Below, piece after piece: positions 1 to 8,897 of a DNA stretch of 64,000 nucleotides (position 1 is its first letter; each line of letters starts with the position of its first letter). A program made the position numbers and the translations under genes. The notes beneath the pieces were generated by a model that worked only from the letters and a program-made list of their open reading frames with translations, was not told where the DNA came from and searched no databases. The stretch comes from CAZSRX01 sp964609675 [NCBI: uncultured Bacteroidota bacterium] (GTDB lineage: Bacteria; CLD3; SB21): NCBI GenBank assembly GCA_964609675.1, contig CAZSRX010000018.1:1-64000 (forward strand), read 5' to 3'.

Positions 1-58
1 TTTCTTCACCCTATAGTTTTTCAACCTAATTTTCTAATGACAAATCTGGGTTAAATAA

Positions 59-1348
<1,290 letters not shown>

Positions 1349-1359
1349 GACGGTAGTTT

Positions 1360-2820
1360 ATGACAGATGTTAATTTTGAAGCGGTCATGGGAATCGAAGT
1401 CCACTGCCAGCTTCTGACCAAGACAAAAGCCTTTTGCGGATGCGCTAATAAATATGGCGCCATGCCAAATACTCAGGTTTGTCCGGTCTGCCTTGCCTTG
1501 CCCGGTGCCTTGCCGGTTCTGAATAAGACGATGGTCGAATTTGCGGTGCGCATGGGTTTGGCCACTCATTGCACCATTGCGGAAGAATCGGTTTTCGCCC
1601 GTAAAAATTATTTTTACCCTGATCTCCCCAAAGGATATCAGATTTCACAATACGACCGTCCGTTATGCGAACACGGGTGGATTGAGATTGAACTGGAAGA
1701 TCAGATTAAACGAATCGGGATCACTCGTATCCATCTTGAAGAAGACGCCGGCAAATCGATTCACGACGATGCCGTTACCGGAGGCATAGGTACGTTTATT
1801 GATTTAAACCGATGCGGCGCCCCGTTGATAGAAATAGTCTCCGAACCCGACTTTCGTACGCCCGCCGAAGTCACCGCGTATATGATGAAAATCCGCCAAT
1901 TGGTTCAGTATCTGGAGATCTCGAACGGCAACATGGAAGAAGGCAGTCTTCGCTGTGACGCCAACATATCCGTCCGGCCGGTTGGTCAGGAAAAATTCGG
2001 TACGAAGACGGAACTGAAGAATATGAATTCATTCAAAGCGGTAGAACGCGCACTGACTTATGAAATAGAACGTCAGATAGCCGTCATACGGTCCGGCGGT
2101 ATCATTACCCAACAAACGCTTTTATGGGACGATAATGCCGGTGAATCCCGACCGATGAGAACTAAGGAAGAAGCCCATGATTACCGCTATTTCCCCGAGC
2201 CGGATCTGGTGCCGCTGAGGATTACCAGAGAATGGGTTGAGCAAATTGCCGCTGCGCTGGAGGAACTGCCCTCTGCAAGGCGAGACCGTTTTGTCAGAGA
2301 TTACGGTATTCCAAAGTATGATGCCGGTATTCTGACTCTTACGAAATCTATGGCCAATTACTACGAAGAAACCCTGAAATACGCTCCTGACGCCAAATTG
2401 GTCAGTAACTGGATCATGAGTGAAATGATGGCCGTCATGAAAGAACGGAAGCAGGAAGCCTCAGAATTCATCGTCAGGCCCAAACAGATGGGCGAACTTC
2501 TGAATTTGGTGATTACCAACGCGATCAGCGGTAAAATTGCCAAAACGGTTTTTGAGGAAATGTGTGAAACCGGCAGCGATCCTAAAACCATTGTTGAAAA
2601 AAAAGGTCTTTTACAGATTACCGATAGAAATGAAATAGAAAAAATCATTGATCACATGTTGGAACTCAATCAAAAACAACTCCAAGAATACCTATCAGGC
2701 AAAGAAGCCGTTTTTTCGCATTTTGTAGGCCAGGTGATGAAACTATCCAGAGGGAAAGCCAACCCTCAGCTGACGAATGAATTGTTAAAAGTAAAATTGG
2801 ATCAAATCAAATCCTCTTAA
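1360..2820 (+). CDS. gatB: Asp/Glu-tRNA(Asn/Gln) amidotransferase subunit B
   Basis: Subunit B of the GatCAB complex, which converts misacylated Glu-tRNA(Gln) or Asp-tRNA(Asn) to the correct Gln/Asn form. The 486-residue protein begins VMGIEVHCQL and carries the zinc site as Cys26, Cys28, Cys41 and Cys44 (CxC then CPVC). The central EEGSLRCDANISVRP block and the HDYRYFPEPDL motif are typical of GatB. The last 140 or so residues form the helical GatB/YqeY tRNA-binding tail. gatA and gatC are not in the window, so the complex is encoded at dispersed loci. A separate stand-alone YqeY lies at 12326. Confidence 0.97.
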   Translation: MTDVNFEAVMGIEVHCQLLTKTKAFCGCANKYGAMPNTQVCPVCLALPGALPVLNKTMVEFAVRMGLATHCTIAEESVFARKNYFYPDLPKGYQISQYDRPLCEHGWIEIELEDQIKRIGITRIHLEEDAGKSIHDDAVTGGIGTFIDLNRCGAPLIEIVSEPDFRTPAEVTAYMMKIRQLVQYLEISNGNMEEGSLRCDANISVRPVGQEKFGTKTELKNMNSFKAVERALTYEIERQIAVIRSGGIITQQTLLWDDNAGESRPMRTKEEAHDYRYFPEPDLVPLRITREWVEQIAAALEELPSARRDRFVRDYGIPKYDAGILTLTKSMANYYEETLKYAPDAKLVSNWIMSEMMAVMKERKQEASEFIVRPKQMGELLNLVITNAISGKIAKTVFEEMCETGSDPKTIVEKKGLLQITDRNEIEKIIDHMLELNQKQLQEYLSGKEAVFSHFVGQVMKLSRGKANPQLTNELLKVKLDQIKSS

Positions 2821-2839
2821 GAATGATTTGAAAAATCTC

Positions 2840-2868
2840 TTGCGACTTAAGCGAATTTTGCATATAAT
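2840..2868 (+). promoter_or_regulatory. Promoter of tRNA-Ser
   Basis: TTGCGA at 2840-2845 and a perfect TATAAT at 2863-2868 are separated by exactly 17 bases. The tRNA starts 19 bases after the -10 box. The segment just after the -10 (TAGCCCC) is GC-rich, as in stringently controlled stable-RNA promoters. Promoter by motif only. Confidence 0.75.
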
Positions 2869-2887
2869 TAGCCCCTAAAATTAGGCC

Positions 2888-2979
2888 GGAGAGATGCAGG
2901 AGTGGTTTAACTGGCACGCCTGGAGAGCGTGTGTACGCCAAAAGTGTACCGTGAGTTCGAATCTCACTCTCTCCGCCAC
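2888..2979 (+). tRNA. tRNA-Ser (anticodon GGA), CCA encoded
   Basis: Complete cloverleaf with a long class II variable arm. The acceptor stem pairs GGAGAGA (2888-2894) with TCTCTCC (2969-2975). The anticodon stem CACGC/GCGTG holds the loop CTGGAGA, so the anticodon is GGA. The T arm is GTGAG-TTCGAAT-CTCAC. The discriminator is G2976 and CCA is encoded at 2977-2979. Its 3' part (2948 onward) is repeated 328 bases downstream, beyond the GIY-YIG gene, so this tRNA appears to have been used as an integration site. Confidence 0.97.
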
Positions 2980-2990
2980 TCTTTTACAAA
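2948..2990 (+). repeat. tRNA-Ser 3' end, left copy of a direct repeat
   Basis: Two blocks of this segment recur at 3276-3328: 12 identical bases (2948-2959, variable arm into T arm) and 26 identical bases (2965-2990, end of the T stem, acceptor stem, CCA and 11 flanking bases). Only the 5 bases of the T loop (2960-2964) differ. It behaves like the attL side of an element inserted at the 3' end of the tRNA. Confidence 0.85.
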
Positions 2991-3018
2991 AACCGATGCT
3001 AAAACCATCGGTTTTTTT
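2990..3018 (+). terminator. Terminator after tRNA-Ser, inside the cassette
   Basis: ACCGATG (about 2993-2999) pairs with CATCGGT (3006-3012), extended by A-T pairs and followed by a T run to 3018. It begins exactly where the tRNA-end repeat stops, so the inserted unit seems to supply the tRNA's terminator. Confidence 0.8.
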
Positions 3019-3037
3019 ATGATTGTTGAGGGTGCGT

Positions 3038-3283
3038 ATGTTCTATGTGTATGTATTATGGAGTTCGAAGATCCAAAAGCATTATACCGGCCAGACGGAT
3101 GATTGGCGGCGCAGACTGGAAGAACACAATAATCCTGAAGGCCCGCATCGTTTCACTCAAAGGGGCATACCATGGCAGGTAGTGTATTATGAAGAATGCG
3201 CTACCCGTCAGGAGGCGATCCGGCGGGAAAAGTTTTTGAAATCCGGCGCCGGCCGGGCCTGGCTGAAGAAACAGATACCGTGA
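3038..3283 (+). CDS. Small GIY-YIG nuclease-domain protein (COG2827 type) in a tRNA-borne cassette
   Basis: An 81-residue protein made of a single GIY-YIG domain. The GIY-equivalent YVYVLWS is at residues 3-9 and the YIG-equivalent YTGQT at 16-20. RRRLEEHN follows with the expected Arg/His, and the conserved Glu is near residue 64 in RREKFLKSG. Family members of this size are stand-alone predicted endonucleases with poorly defined roles. The ATG at 3038 is preferred: an in-frame TTG at 3023 falls just after the terminator T run and adds non-family residues. The TGA stop (3281-3283) lies inside the second copy of the tRNA-Ser end. The gene therefore sits wholly between two tRNA-end repeats, which suggests it is the cargo or mover of a mini-element. 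Confidence 0.85.
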   Translation: MFYVYVLWSSKIQKHYTGQTDDWRRRLEEHNNPEGPHRFTQRGIPWQVVYYEECATRQEAIRREKFLKSGAGRAWLKKQIP

Positions 3284-3328
3284 GTTCTCCGCCTCGGGCG
3301 GATCACTCTCTCCGCCACTCTTTTACAA
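3276..3328 (+). repeat. tRNA-Ser 3' end, right copy with rebuilt T-arm hairpin
   Basis: Carries the same 12-base (3276-3287) and 26-base (3303-3328) blocks as the end of tRNA-Ser. Between them the 5 T-loop bases are replaced by 15 bases that fold as a perfect hairpin, TCCGCC (3288-3293), TCG, GGCGGA (3297-3302). GTGA (3280-3283) and TCAC (3303-3306) can still pair around it, so the T arm is kept but its loop is enlarged. It cannot be a working tRNA. hutH ends only 6 bases further on. Confidence 0.85.
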
Positions 3329-3334
3329 CAGCGG

Positions 3335-4849
3335 TTAATCCCAGACCGTTTCGACAATTTTTTTGTCCCGAATCAACCCAAGTGATTTATGGATGTGTTC
3401 GGCGGTTAAATCGTCATGCTCCAAAAAGGAGACATGCTGTCTCAATAATTCATAAGCCCGGCGGGTACGAGGAGCAAGAAGAAGCGGCTTGCGAAAATCA
3501 GCGGCTTGGCAGGCGCACAGATATTCAATCGCAAAAATGGTTTCGACATTCTCGATAACCGATGCGCATTTTCTGGCTCCGATTGTGCCCATACTGACAT
3601 GGTCTTCCTTGTTAGCGGAAGTCGGAATGGAATCCACACACGCAGGATGGCAAAGTGTCTTATTTTCGGAAGCCAGTGCGGCTGCGGTATACTGGGCGAT
3701 CATATAGCCCGAATTAAGACCGCCGTCCTTAGCCAGAAAAGCAGGCAGTTCTCCGTTAATATGCGTATCCATCATCCATGCCACGCGTCGCTCGGAGATA
3801 TTACCGAGTTCGCTCATCGCTATTGAAAGAAAGTCCATCGCAAGGGCTATCGGCTGTCCGTGGAAATTACCCCCGGAAAGTACGTCACCCTGTTCGGTAA
3901 ATATCAAAGGATTATCCGTAGCGGCGTTGATTTCCCGTTCCACGATCTGCCTGACATACTGTACCGCGTCGCGGCTGGCACCATGCACCTGCGGCATACA
4001 GCGGACGCTGTATGCATCCTGAACATTACTGCAGTTTCGGTGCGCTTCGACCATCGGACTGCCCTCCAGAAGTCCGCGCAGATTTTCGGCGGAGGTTATT
4101 TGTCCTTCCTGGTTGCGTACGCGCTGTATGCGTTCGTCAAAAGCGGTATCGGTGCAAAACAGCACTTCGGTTGTTAATGCACCAAGAATATCGGCCAGTT
4201 CAATCAGATTCAGAGCCCGAAGCACATTTTCGCAGGCAATCGCCGTCATAACCTGAGTGCCGTTCAGTATCGCCAAACCTTCTTTGGATTTTAACTGTAA
4301 TATAGGAATCGCGGCCCGCATCATGGCATCTCCGCCGCTCATCTCGAGGCCCTGATAACGCGCGCGCCCCTCGCCGATCATGACCAACGCGAGATGGGCC
4401 AGAGGAGCCAGATCGCCACTGGCGCCCACGGATCCTTTCTCCGGTATAACCGGTAAAACTTTTTTATTGTACATCGCTAAAAGCGTATCAATGACTTCCT
4501 GTCGAACGCCGGAATATCCCTTGGCGAGCCCGTTTATTTTAAGCAGCAGGATGAGTTCAACGGTGGTGTCAGGGAAGGGCTTACCCACACCCGATGCGTG
4601 GCTGCGGATAATATTTTCCTGAAGTTTGTCAATCTGATCCATTGTAATCCGTACATCGCTGAATTTTCCAAATCCGGTGTTGACGCCGTAAACCGTTTTC
4701 CCTGAATGTATGATATGTTCAATAATCTCCCGGGCCTGCCTTACACGGGCCACCGCATGATCCGATAAACAAATCGATGAATGCTCCGACAGAAGCTGAT
4801 CAATCAATGTTAAAGTAAGGGATTCGCCGTCTATTTGTACAGGTTTCAT
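3335..4849 (-). CDS. hutH: Histidine ammonia-lyase
   Basis: Removes ammonia from histidine to give urocanate, using a self-made MIO group. The 504-residue protein has the cyclising Ala143-Ser144-Gly145 in GSVGASGDLAPLAHL, the YGVNTGFG loop at 54-61, and Ser83-His84 in RSHASG, the histidine-specific choice in this superfamily (tyrosine or phenylalanine lyases differ here). ATG 4849 has a good AAGGAA ribosome site. No hutU, hutI or hutG is nearby; the gene is last in a three-gene run after an M20 peptidase and an EI24-like membrane protein. It could feed histidine from peptides into degradation encoded elsewhere. Confidence 0.94.
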   Translation of the reverse strand: MKPVQIDGESLTLTLIDQLLSEHSSICLSDHAVARVRQAREIIEHIIHSGKTVYGVNTGFGKFSDVRITMDQIDKLQENIIRSHASGVGKPFPDTTVELILLLKINGLAKGYSGVRQEVIDTLLAMYNKKVLPVIPEKGSVGASGDLAPLAHLALVMIGEGRARYQGLEMSGGDAMMRAAIPILQLKSKEGLAILNGTQVMTAIACENVLRALNLIELADILGALTTEVLFCTDTAFDERIQRVRNQEGQITSAENLRGLLEGSPMVEAHRNCSNVQDAYSVRCMPQVHGASRDAVQYVRQIVEREINAATDNPLIFTEQGDVLSGGNFHGQPIALAMDFLSIAMSELGNISERRVAWMMDTHINGELPAFLAKDGGLNSGYMIAQYTAAALASENKTLCHPACVDSIPTSANKEDHVSMGTIGARKCASVIENVETIFAIEYLCACQAADFRKPLLLAPRTRRAYELLRQHVSFLEHDDLTAEHIHKSLGLIRDKKIVETVWD

Positions 4850-4874
4850 GGAATTCCTTGATGGATTGATTAAA

Positions 4875-5612
4875 TTATCGCTTATATTCGCGTAAATACA
4901 TCAATGAAGCGCCCGTGACGCATACCGGTATAAGGACAAGATTTATGATTGGGATGAGTCCTACAATGAAACAAACCGCTCCAAATCCTAAGGAGCAGGA
5001 AAACCGTGAAAATATTATCCGGTTTTTTTCTCTGAACTTCCGTACTTTTCTGTCTAATATATAATCCATAAACGTAAAAGCAAGCGCATACCAGGTATAC
5101 AAAAGCATCAAAATAAAATATAATACCTGTCCGATTACCGGGATGAAATTAATAATCAGTATGGGGATAAATATTAATATAAATATTATCAACCGTTTCA
5201 GTTCGGTAGCTATTGCCCGGCGGGCATCAGCCAATGTGCTTTTCAGGGTGGTATGCGTCTCGATCTTTTTATGAGCTTCCAGTTCTTCAACTTTTTCTGA
5301 TAAGACACAGTTAAACGGCGAGGCAATAATATTACCGACTATGGTAAAAAGATAAAAAGCGATAACAAGAAAGGTGATGATTAAAACAGCTGCAAGGAAA
5401 TAATACAACACGCCGAAATACCATGCATCCTGTCGGGGTATATACGAAAGAAAAGAATCAAGTTTGAAAATAAAGATAAAAAAACCGGCGGAAAAAATTA
5501 TCAAATTAATTAAAAAAGGCGTAAAAACATATTTTGCAAGTCTGCCATTATGGAGGATAAATTGAAATCCTCTATAAAAATAACGAAAGCCGCAAAAAAA
5601 GTTTTTAATCAT
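4875..5612 (-). CDS. EI24/CysZ-like integral membrane protein
   Basis: A 245-residue membrane protein with about five hydrophobic segments (residues near 30-50, 68-92, 140-160, 162-185 and 205-235). The motif IIASPFNCVLSEKVEEL after the second segment matches the ASPFN-LSE signature of the EI24/CysZ family (DUF540). Some members import sulfate (CysZ), but here there are no cysteine-biosynthesis neighbours, so substrate is unknown. It lies between an M20 peptidase (51 bases upstream) and hutH (25 bases downstream), probably in one transcript. A strong hairpin precedes its start. Confidence 0.8.
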   Translation of the reverse strand: MIKNFFCGFRYFYRGFQFILHNGRLAKYVFTPFLINLIIFSAGFFIFIFKLDSFLSYIPRQDAWYFGVLYYFLAAVLIITFLVIAFYLFTIVGNIIASPFNCVLSEKVEELEAHKKIETHTTLKSTLADARRAIATELKRLIIFILIFIPILIINFIPVIGQVLYFILMLLYTWYALAFTFMDYILDRKVRKFREKNRIIFSRFSCSLGFGAVCFIVGLIPIINLVLIPVCVTGASLMYLREYKR

Positions 5613-5625
5613 GTGCTAAAAGTAG

Positions 5626-5647
5626 GGGAGCGGCGGTAACCGCTCCC
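5626..5647 (-). other. Intercistronic hairpin before the EI24-like gene
   Basis: GGGAGCGG (5626-5633) pairs perfectly with CCGCTCCC (5640-5647) over a 6-base loop. It sits between the M20 peptidase stop and the EI24-like start. On the transcribed strand it is followed only by a weak CTACTTTTAG, so it may be a partial terminator or an mRNA-stability element. Confidence 0.45.
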
Positions 5648-5663
5648 GTATCATTATGTGTAT

Positions 5664-7037
5664 TTACTTATGCAAGGCGGCCAATTCATCAAAGAAATAA
5701 ACGGTAGAAAGAACGCCATTATGGAAATTACTAAGTTTGAACCGTTCATTAGGCGAATGAATAGCATCGGAATCAAGGCCAAAACCCATCAATACGGATT
5801 TGGTGCCGAGAATTTTCTCGAATGCTGCTACAATCGGAATAGAACCGCCTTCGCGGGTGTAATAGGGTTCTTTTTTGAACACTTTTTTCAGCGCTTTTGA
5901 GGCGGCGCGGATTCCGACATTATTGATATCTGTCATGGCCGGATCTCCGCCGTGCAATTCGGTGACGGTTACCTGTACGGTTTTCGGCGCGATTTTCTTT
6001 ATATAGGCGGAAAACAGCTTGGCGATTTCTTTTGGATCCTGATTCGGCACCAGGCGCATGCTGATTTTGGCGCCGGCTTTGGACGGGAGTACGGTCTTGG
6101 CCCCTTCGCCCTGGAAACCTCCCCATATGCCATTGCAGTCCAGTGTGGGGCGCGCGCTGACCTGTTCAAGGATGGAATATCCTTTTTCCCCGAATGTGTC
6201 TTTGATGCCGATTTCCTTATAATACTGATTCTTATTAAAAGGCAATTTCTTAAATGCCGCGCGTTCCTGTTTGGTCAGGGGTTTGACTTTTTTATAGAAT
6301 CCCGGTATGGTGATTTTACCGTTTTTATCCTTCAACTTGGCAATTATATTGGCCAGTTCGTTGATCGGATTCCCGACAGCGCCGCCGTATGTGCCTGAAT
6401 GCAGGTCAATATTTGGTCCTGTCAGGTCAATCTGCATATAACAAAGACCGCGCAGACCATAACATAGGGATGGCATATTATCGCCAAACATGGATGTATC
6501 GGATATCAGCACGATGTCGGACTTAAGCAACCGCGTATTGGCTTTGATAAAATCTTCCAGATGACTGCTGCCGGCCTCTTCCTCGCCCTCAATCAAGTAT
6601 TTAATATTAACCGGTAATTTACCGTGGGTTTTTAAATAAGCTTCGACGGCTTTGATGTTAAGAAAAATCTGGCCCTTATCATCTGAGGCGCCGCGGGCAT
6701 ATATGTAATCGCCTTTAATAACCGGTTCAAACGGTGGGTTATTCCATAATTCCAGCGGATCCACAGGCTGTACATCATAATGCCCGTAAAATAAAACCGT
6801 TGGCATACCCGGTGCGTTCAACCAGTCTCCATAGACCACCGGATGACCTTTCGTAGGAAAGACTTTTACGTTCTGAAGTCCAATGGATCTCAAATGATCA
6901 GCCAGATAATTGGCGCAGCGCTGAACTTCATGTTTATTTTCCGGGTTATTACTGATACTGGGAATTTTCAGGAAATCTTTTAATTCCTCGATAAAACGCG
7001 TCTGGTTGGACTTCACAAAACGGATAACTTGATCCAT
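5664..7037 (-). CDS. M20 family dipeptidase/metallopeptidase
   Basis: A 457-residue zinc aminoacyl-peptidase of the M20 ArgE/DapE/CNDP type. The first metal ligand motif is FYGHYDVQPVDP, followed by YARGASDDKGQ with the bridging Asp and by LIEGEEEAGSSHL with the catalytic Glu pair. A dimerisation domain and the late GFGLDSDAIHSPNE metal His complete the family pattern. No signal peptide is visible, so it acts in the cytoplasm, cleaving dipeptides. A GGGGAG ribosome site precedes ATG 7037. First gene of a probable operon with the EI24-like gene and hutH. Confidence 0.9.
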   Translation of the reverse strand: MDQVIRFVKSNQTRFIEELKDFLKIPSISNNPENKHEVQRCANYLADHLRSIGLQNVKVFPTKGHPVVYGDWLNAPGMPTVLFYGHYDVQPVDPLELWNNPPFEPVIKGDYIYARGASDDKGQIFLNIKAVEAYLKTHGKLPVNIKYLIEGEEEAGSSHLEDFIKANTRLLKSDIVLISDTSMFGDNMPSLCYGLRGLCYMQIDLTGPNIDLHSGTYGGAVGNPINELANIIAKLKDKNGKITIPGFYKKVKPLTKQERAAFKKLPFNKNQYYKEIGIKDTFGEKGYSILEQVSARPTLDCNGIWGGFQGEGAKTVLPSKAGAKISMRLVPNQDPKEIAKLFSAYIKKIAPKTVQVTVTELHGGDPAMTDINNVGIRAASKALKKVFKKEPYYTREGGSIPIVAAFEKILGTKSVLMGFGLDSDAIHSPNERFKLSNFHNGVLSTVYFFDELAALHK

Positions 7038-7146
7038 GGCGGTACTCCCCGATGGTTAATAAAAAACGTTTACAGTTGTTTACATAACGGAATAAATTAT
7101 AGGTTATTTTCCGGTCTTATTCAAGCAGAATCCATAACCTTTTTTT

Positions 7147-7175
7147 TTGCTTTTGGAAGAAAAAAAAACTATATT
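7147..7175 (+). promoter_or_regulatory. Promoter of the LPP20/DUF4384 gene
   Basis: TTGCTT (7147-7152), 17 bases, TATATT (7170-7175). It lies 30 bases before the ATG at 7206, in the 168-base region between divergent genes. Confidence 0.65.
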
Positions 7176-7205
7176 TTACGGTCTTTAAAAAATCAAGGAA
7201 ATGCT

Positions 7206-8822
7206 ATGTTAAACAAATCGATGATTTTGACATTAATATTCGCTGGGCTGTGTTTATTTGACCTTTCCGCTCAAACTAAGGATTGGGCAAAAAAGAATAA
7301 AAGCGATAAATTTCCAGACACCGCATATCTGCAAGCAGTCGGTGTAGGCAAATCAGAAGACGATGCTAAGATCGACGCGTCCAGGAATCTTGCAAAAATC
7401 ATTGAAGTCAGCATTCGCAGTGAACAAGTTTATTCCAGCACGGAAGTGATCAAGGGCAACACCGGTCAGTCGACCTCCACGGTCGAGGAACAATCCAAAG
7501 CGAACGTCAGTCTGGACGTGCAGGGATTGCGTATAGAAGAAACAGATTATGACAAAAAGAAAAAAAATTACTATGCCCTTGCGGTTCTTGACCGTCAAAT
7601 AGCCGGCAATGCTTTGCGCGCTGAAATCCAGGACCGCGATCAGCGATATAAAAAATTTCTTCAACAGGCGCAAAAACTGGTAGAACAAAAAAGCTACTAT
7701 GAAGCGATTGAGAAACTTCAGGTATGCATATCGGAACTGCGCACCATCCAGCGGCAGGTGAAAAAACTGCGTGTGATCCTTCCCGATAAAGAATTTGAAG
7801 CGTCCATATCCAAAATGGACGATGAATCGGATTTGACTGTTCTGATTGACAAAATAGGCCGCGACACGGAATACACCAATCTGGACGTGGTCTCGGGACT
7901 GCTGGCCTACAAACTATACACGAAATTTGCGGAATCCGGCGGTAATGCCAGCGTGGTCATTGGAAATTTTATTTACCAGAACACGAAAATGTCCAGTCAA
8001 TTCACGGCCTATTTCAAGGAAAAAATCGAAACCGAACTGGGCAAGGTCGGCGCGATGAAAGTGATTGGCAGCAAGGATGTTTCTCTGTATCTGAAGTCGC
8101 ACGGCATCCAGTTTGACGGAACCGCGCAGGGTCTGGCGGCCATTGCCGGTGCGGATGCGACGATTATTGGAAGCTACTGGGAATTAGATGATAATCTGGA
8201 GGTTAAAACTCAAATTATTTCACGGCTGACCGGCGAGACAATGGGAAGTGCGAATCTCAGTTTTCCCGCGAAACTCGTACCAGCTTCTATTTCGTTAAAG
8301 CCGGATAATTATTCACAGATACAGAGCGATCTGGCCTTGCTGGCCGATAATACCCGCAACGATCGTTTAAAAATTGTCGTCTGGACCGACAAAGGCGACG
8401 GCGGCGTGTACAAGGAAAAAGATAAACTGCTGGTCTATGTGAAAACCAACAAAGATTGCTATATCCGTCTGGTGTACCATGATGCCGGCGGCAATAATAT
8501 TCAGATACTTCCTAATTCCCGTTCGGAAAAGCAGTTCAAAATTCTGGCGGATTCGGTATATACCATCGGCGGAGAGGATTCACGGTTCAGCTTTGAAATC
8601 AGCCAGCCCTTCGGAACAGAAATTATCAAAGCCTTTGCTAGTTTGAACCCCTTTCCGGAACTTAACGCCGGTTCCGTGGAAGAACTGGACAATGGACTCT
8701 ATCTGATAAAGGAAGACACGCAATCTATTATCCGACAATTCAAATCCATACCGATGTCAAAATCCGAAGAAGGTTTTGCAGAAGCCAGCGTTTCCCTGAC
8801 AACGGTTAAAGATATTAAATAA
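7206..8822 (+). CDS. Secreted LPP20-domain and DUF4384-domain protein
   Basis: A 538-residue exported protein. The start is ATG 7206, after AAGGAA and giving a clear signal peptide that ends near SAQ; upstream in-frame codons overlap the promoter. Residues 25-150 resemble LPP20 lipoprotein domains (DTAYLQAVGVGKSEDDAKIDASRNLAKII and a DRQIAGNALRAEI end), but no lipobox Cys is seen. A middle part with FIYQNTKMSSQF and GADATIIGSYWE looks like a regulated beta-propeller-free envelope domain. The last 170 residues (VWTDKGDGGVYKEKDKLLVYVKTNKD) match DUF4384, a domain often found in stress or protease-linked envelope proteins. Exact function unknown. The propeller kinase follows 75 bases downstream and may be cotranscribed. 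Confidence 0.75.
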   Translation: MLNKSMILTLIFAGLCLFDLSAQTKDWAKKNKSDKFPDTAYLQAVGVGKSEDDAKIDASRNLAKIIEVSIRSEQVYSSTEVIKGNTGQSTSTVEEQSKANVSLDVQGLRIEETDYDKKKKNYYALAVLDRQIAGNALRAEIQDRDQRYKKFLQQAQKLVEQKSYYEAIEKLQVCISELRTIQRQVKKLRVILPDKEFEASISKMDDESDLTVLIDKIGRDTEYTNLDVVSGLLAYKLYTKFAESGGNASVVIGNFIYQNTKMSSQFTAYFKEKIETELGKVGAMKVIGSKDVSLYLKSHGIQFDGTAQGLAAIAGADATIIGSYWELDDNLEVKTQIISRLTGETMGSANLSFPAKLVPASISLKPDNYSQIQSDLALLADNTRNDRLKIVVWTDKGDGGVYKEKDKLLVYVKTNKDCYIRLVYHDAGGNNIQILPNSRSEKQFKILADSVYTIGGEDSRFSFEISQPFGTEIIKAFASLNPFPELNAGSVEELDNGLYLIKEDTQSIIRQFKSIPMSKSEEGFAEASVSLTTVKDIK

Positions 8823-8897
8823 GTCTGAATGAAAAAACATTCGCTACGTCTTACGGACCGATTTTTTATTTTGTTATGAACCAGGATATTTTTTTTA

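Noticed and set aside
1-54. Open plus-strand frame from the window edge ending in TAA before purA
   Set aside because: Only 17 codons are visible and nothing supports a real C terminus; it could be the end of an upstream gene or chance.
3023-3040. TTG start for the GIY-YIG gene
   Set aside because: It lies directly after the terminator T run and adds residues not found in the family; ATG 3038 fits better.
3196-3558. A 120-codon plus-strand frame across the tRNA-end repeat into hutH
   Set aside because: It overlaps both GIY-YIG and hutH in other frames, has no family features and only reads through the repeat.
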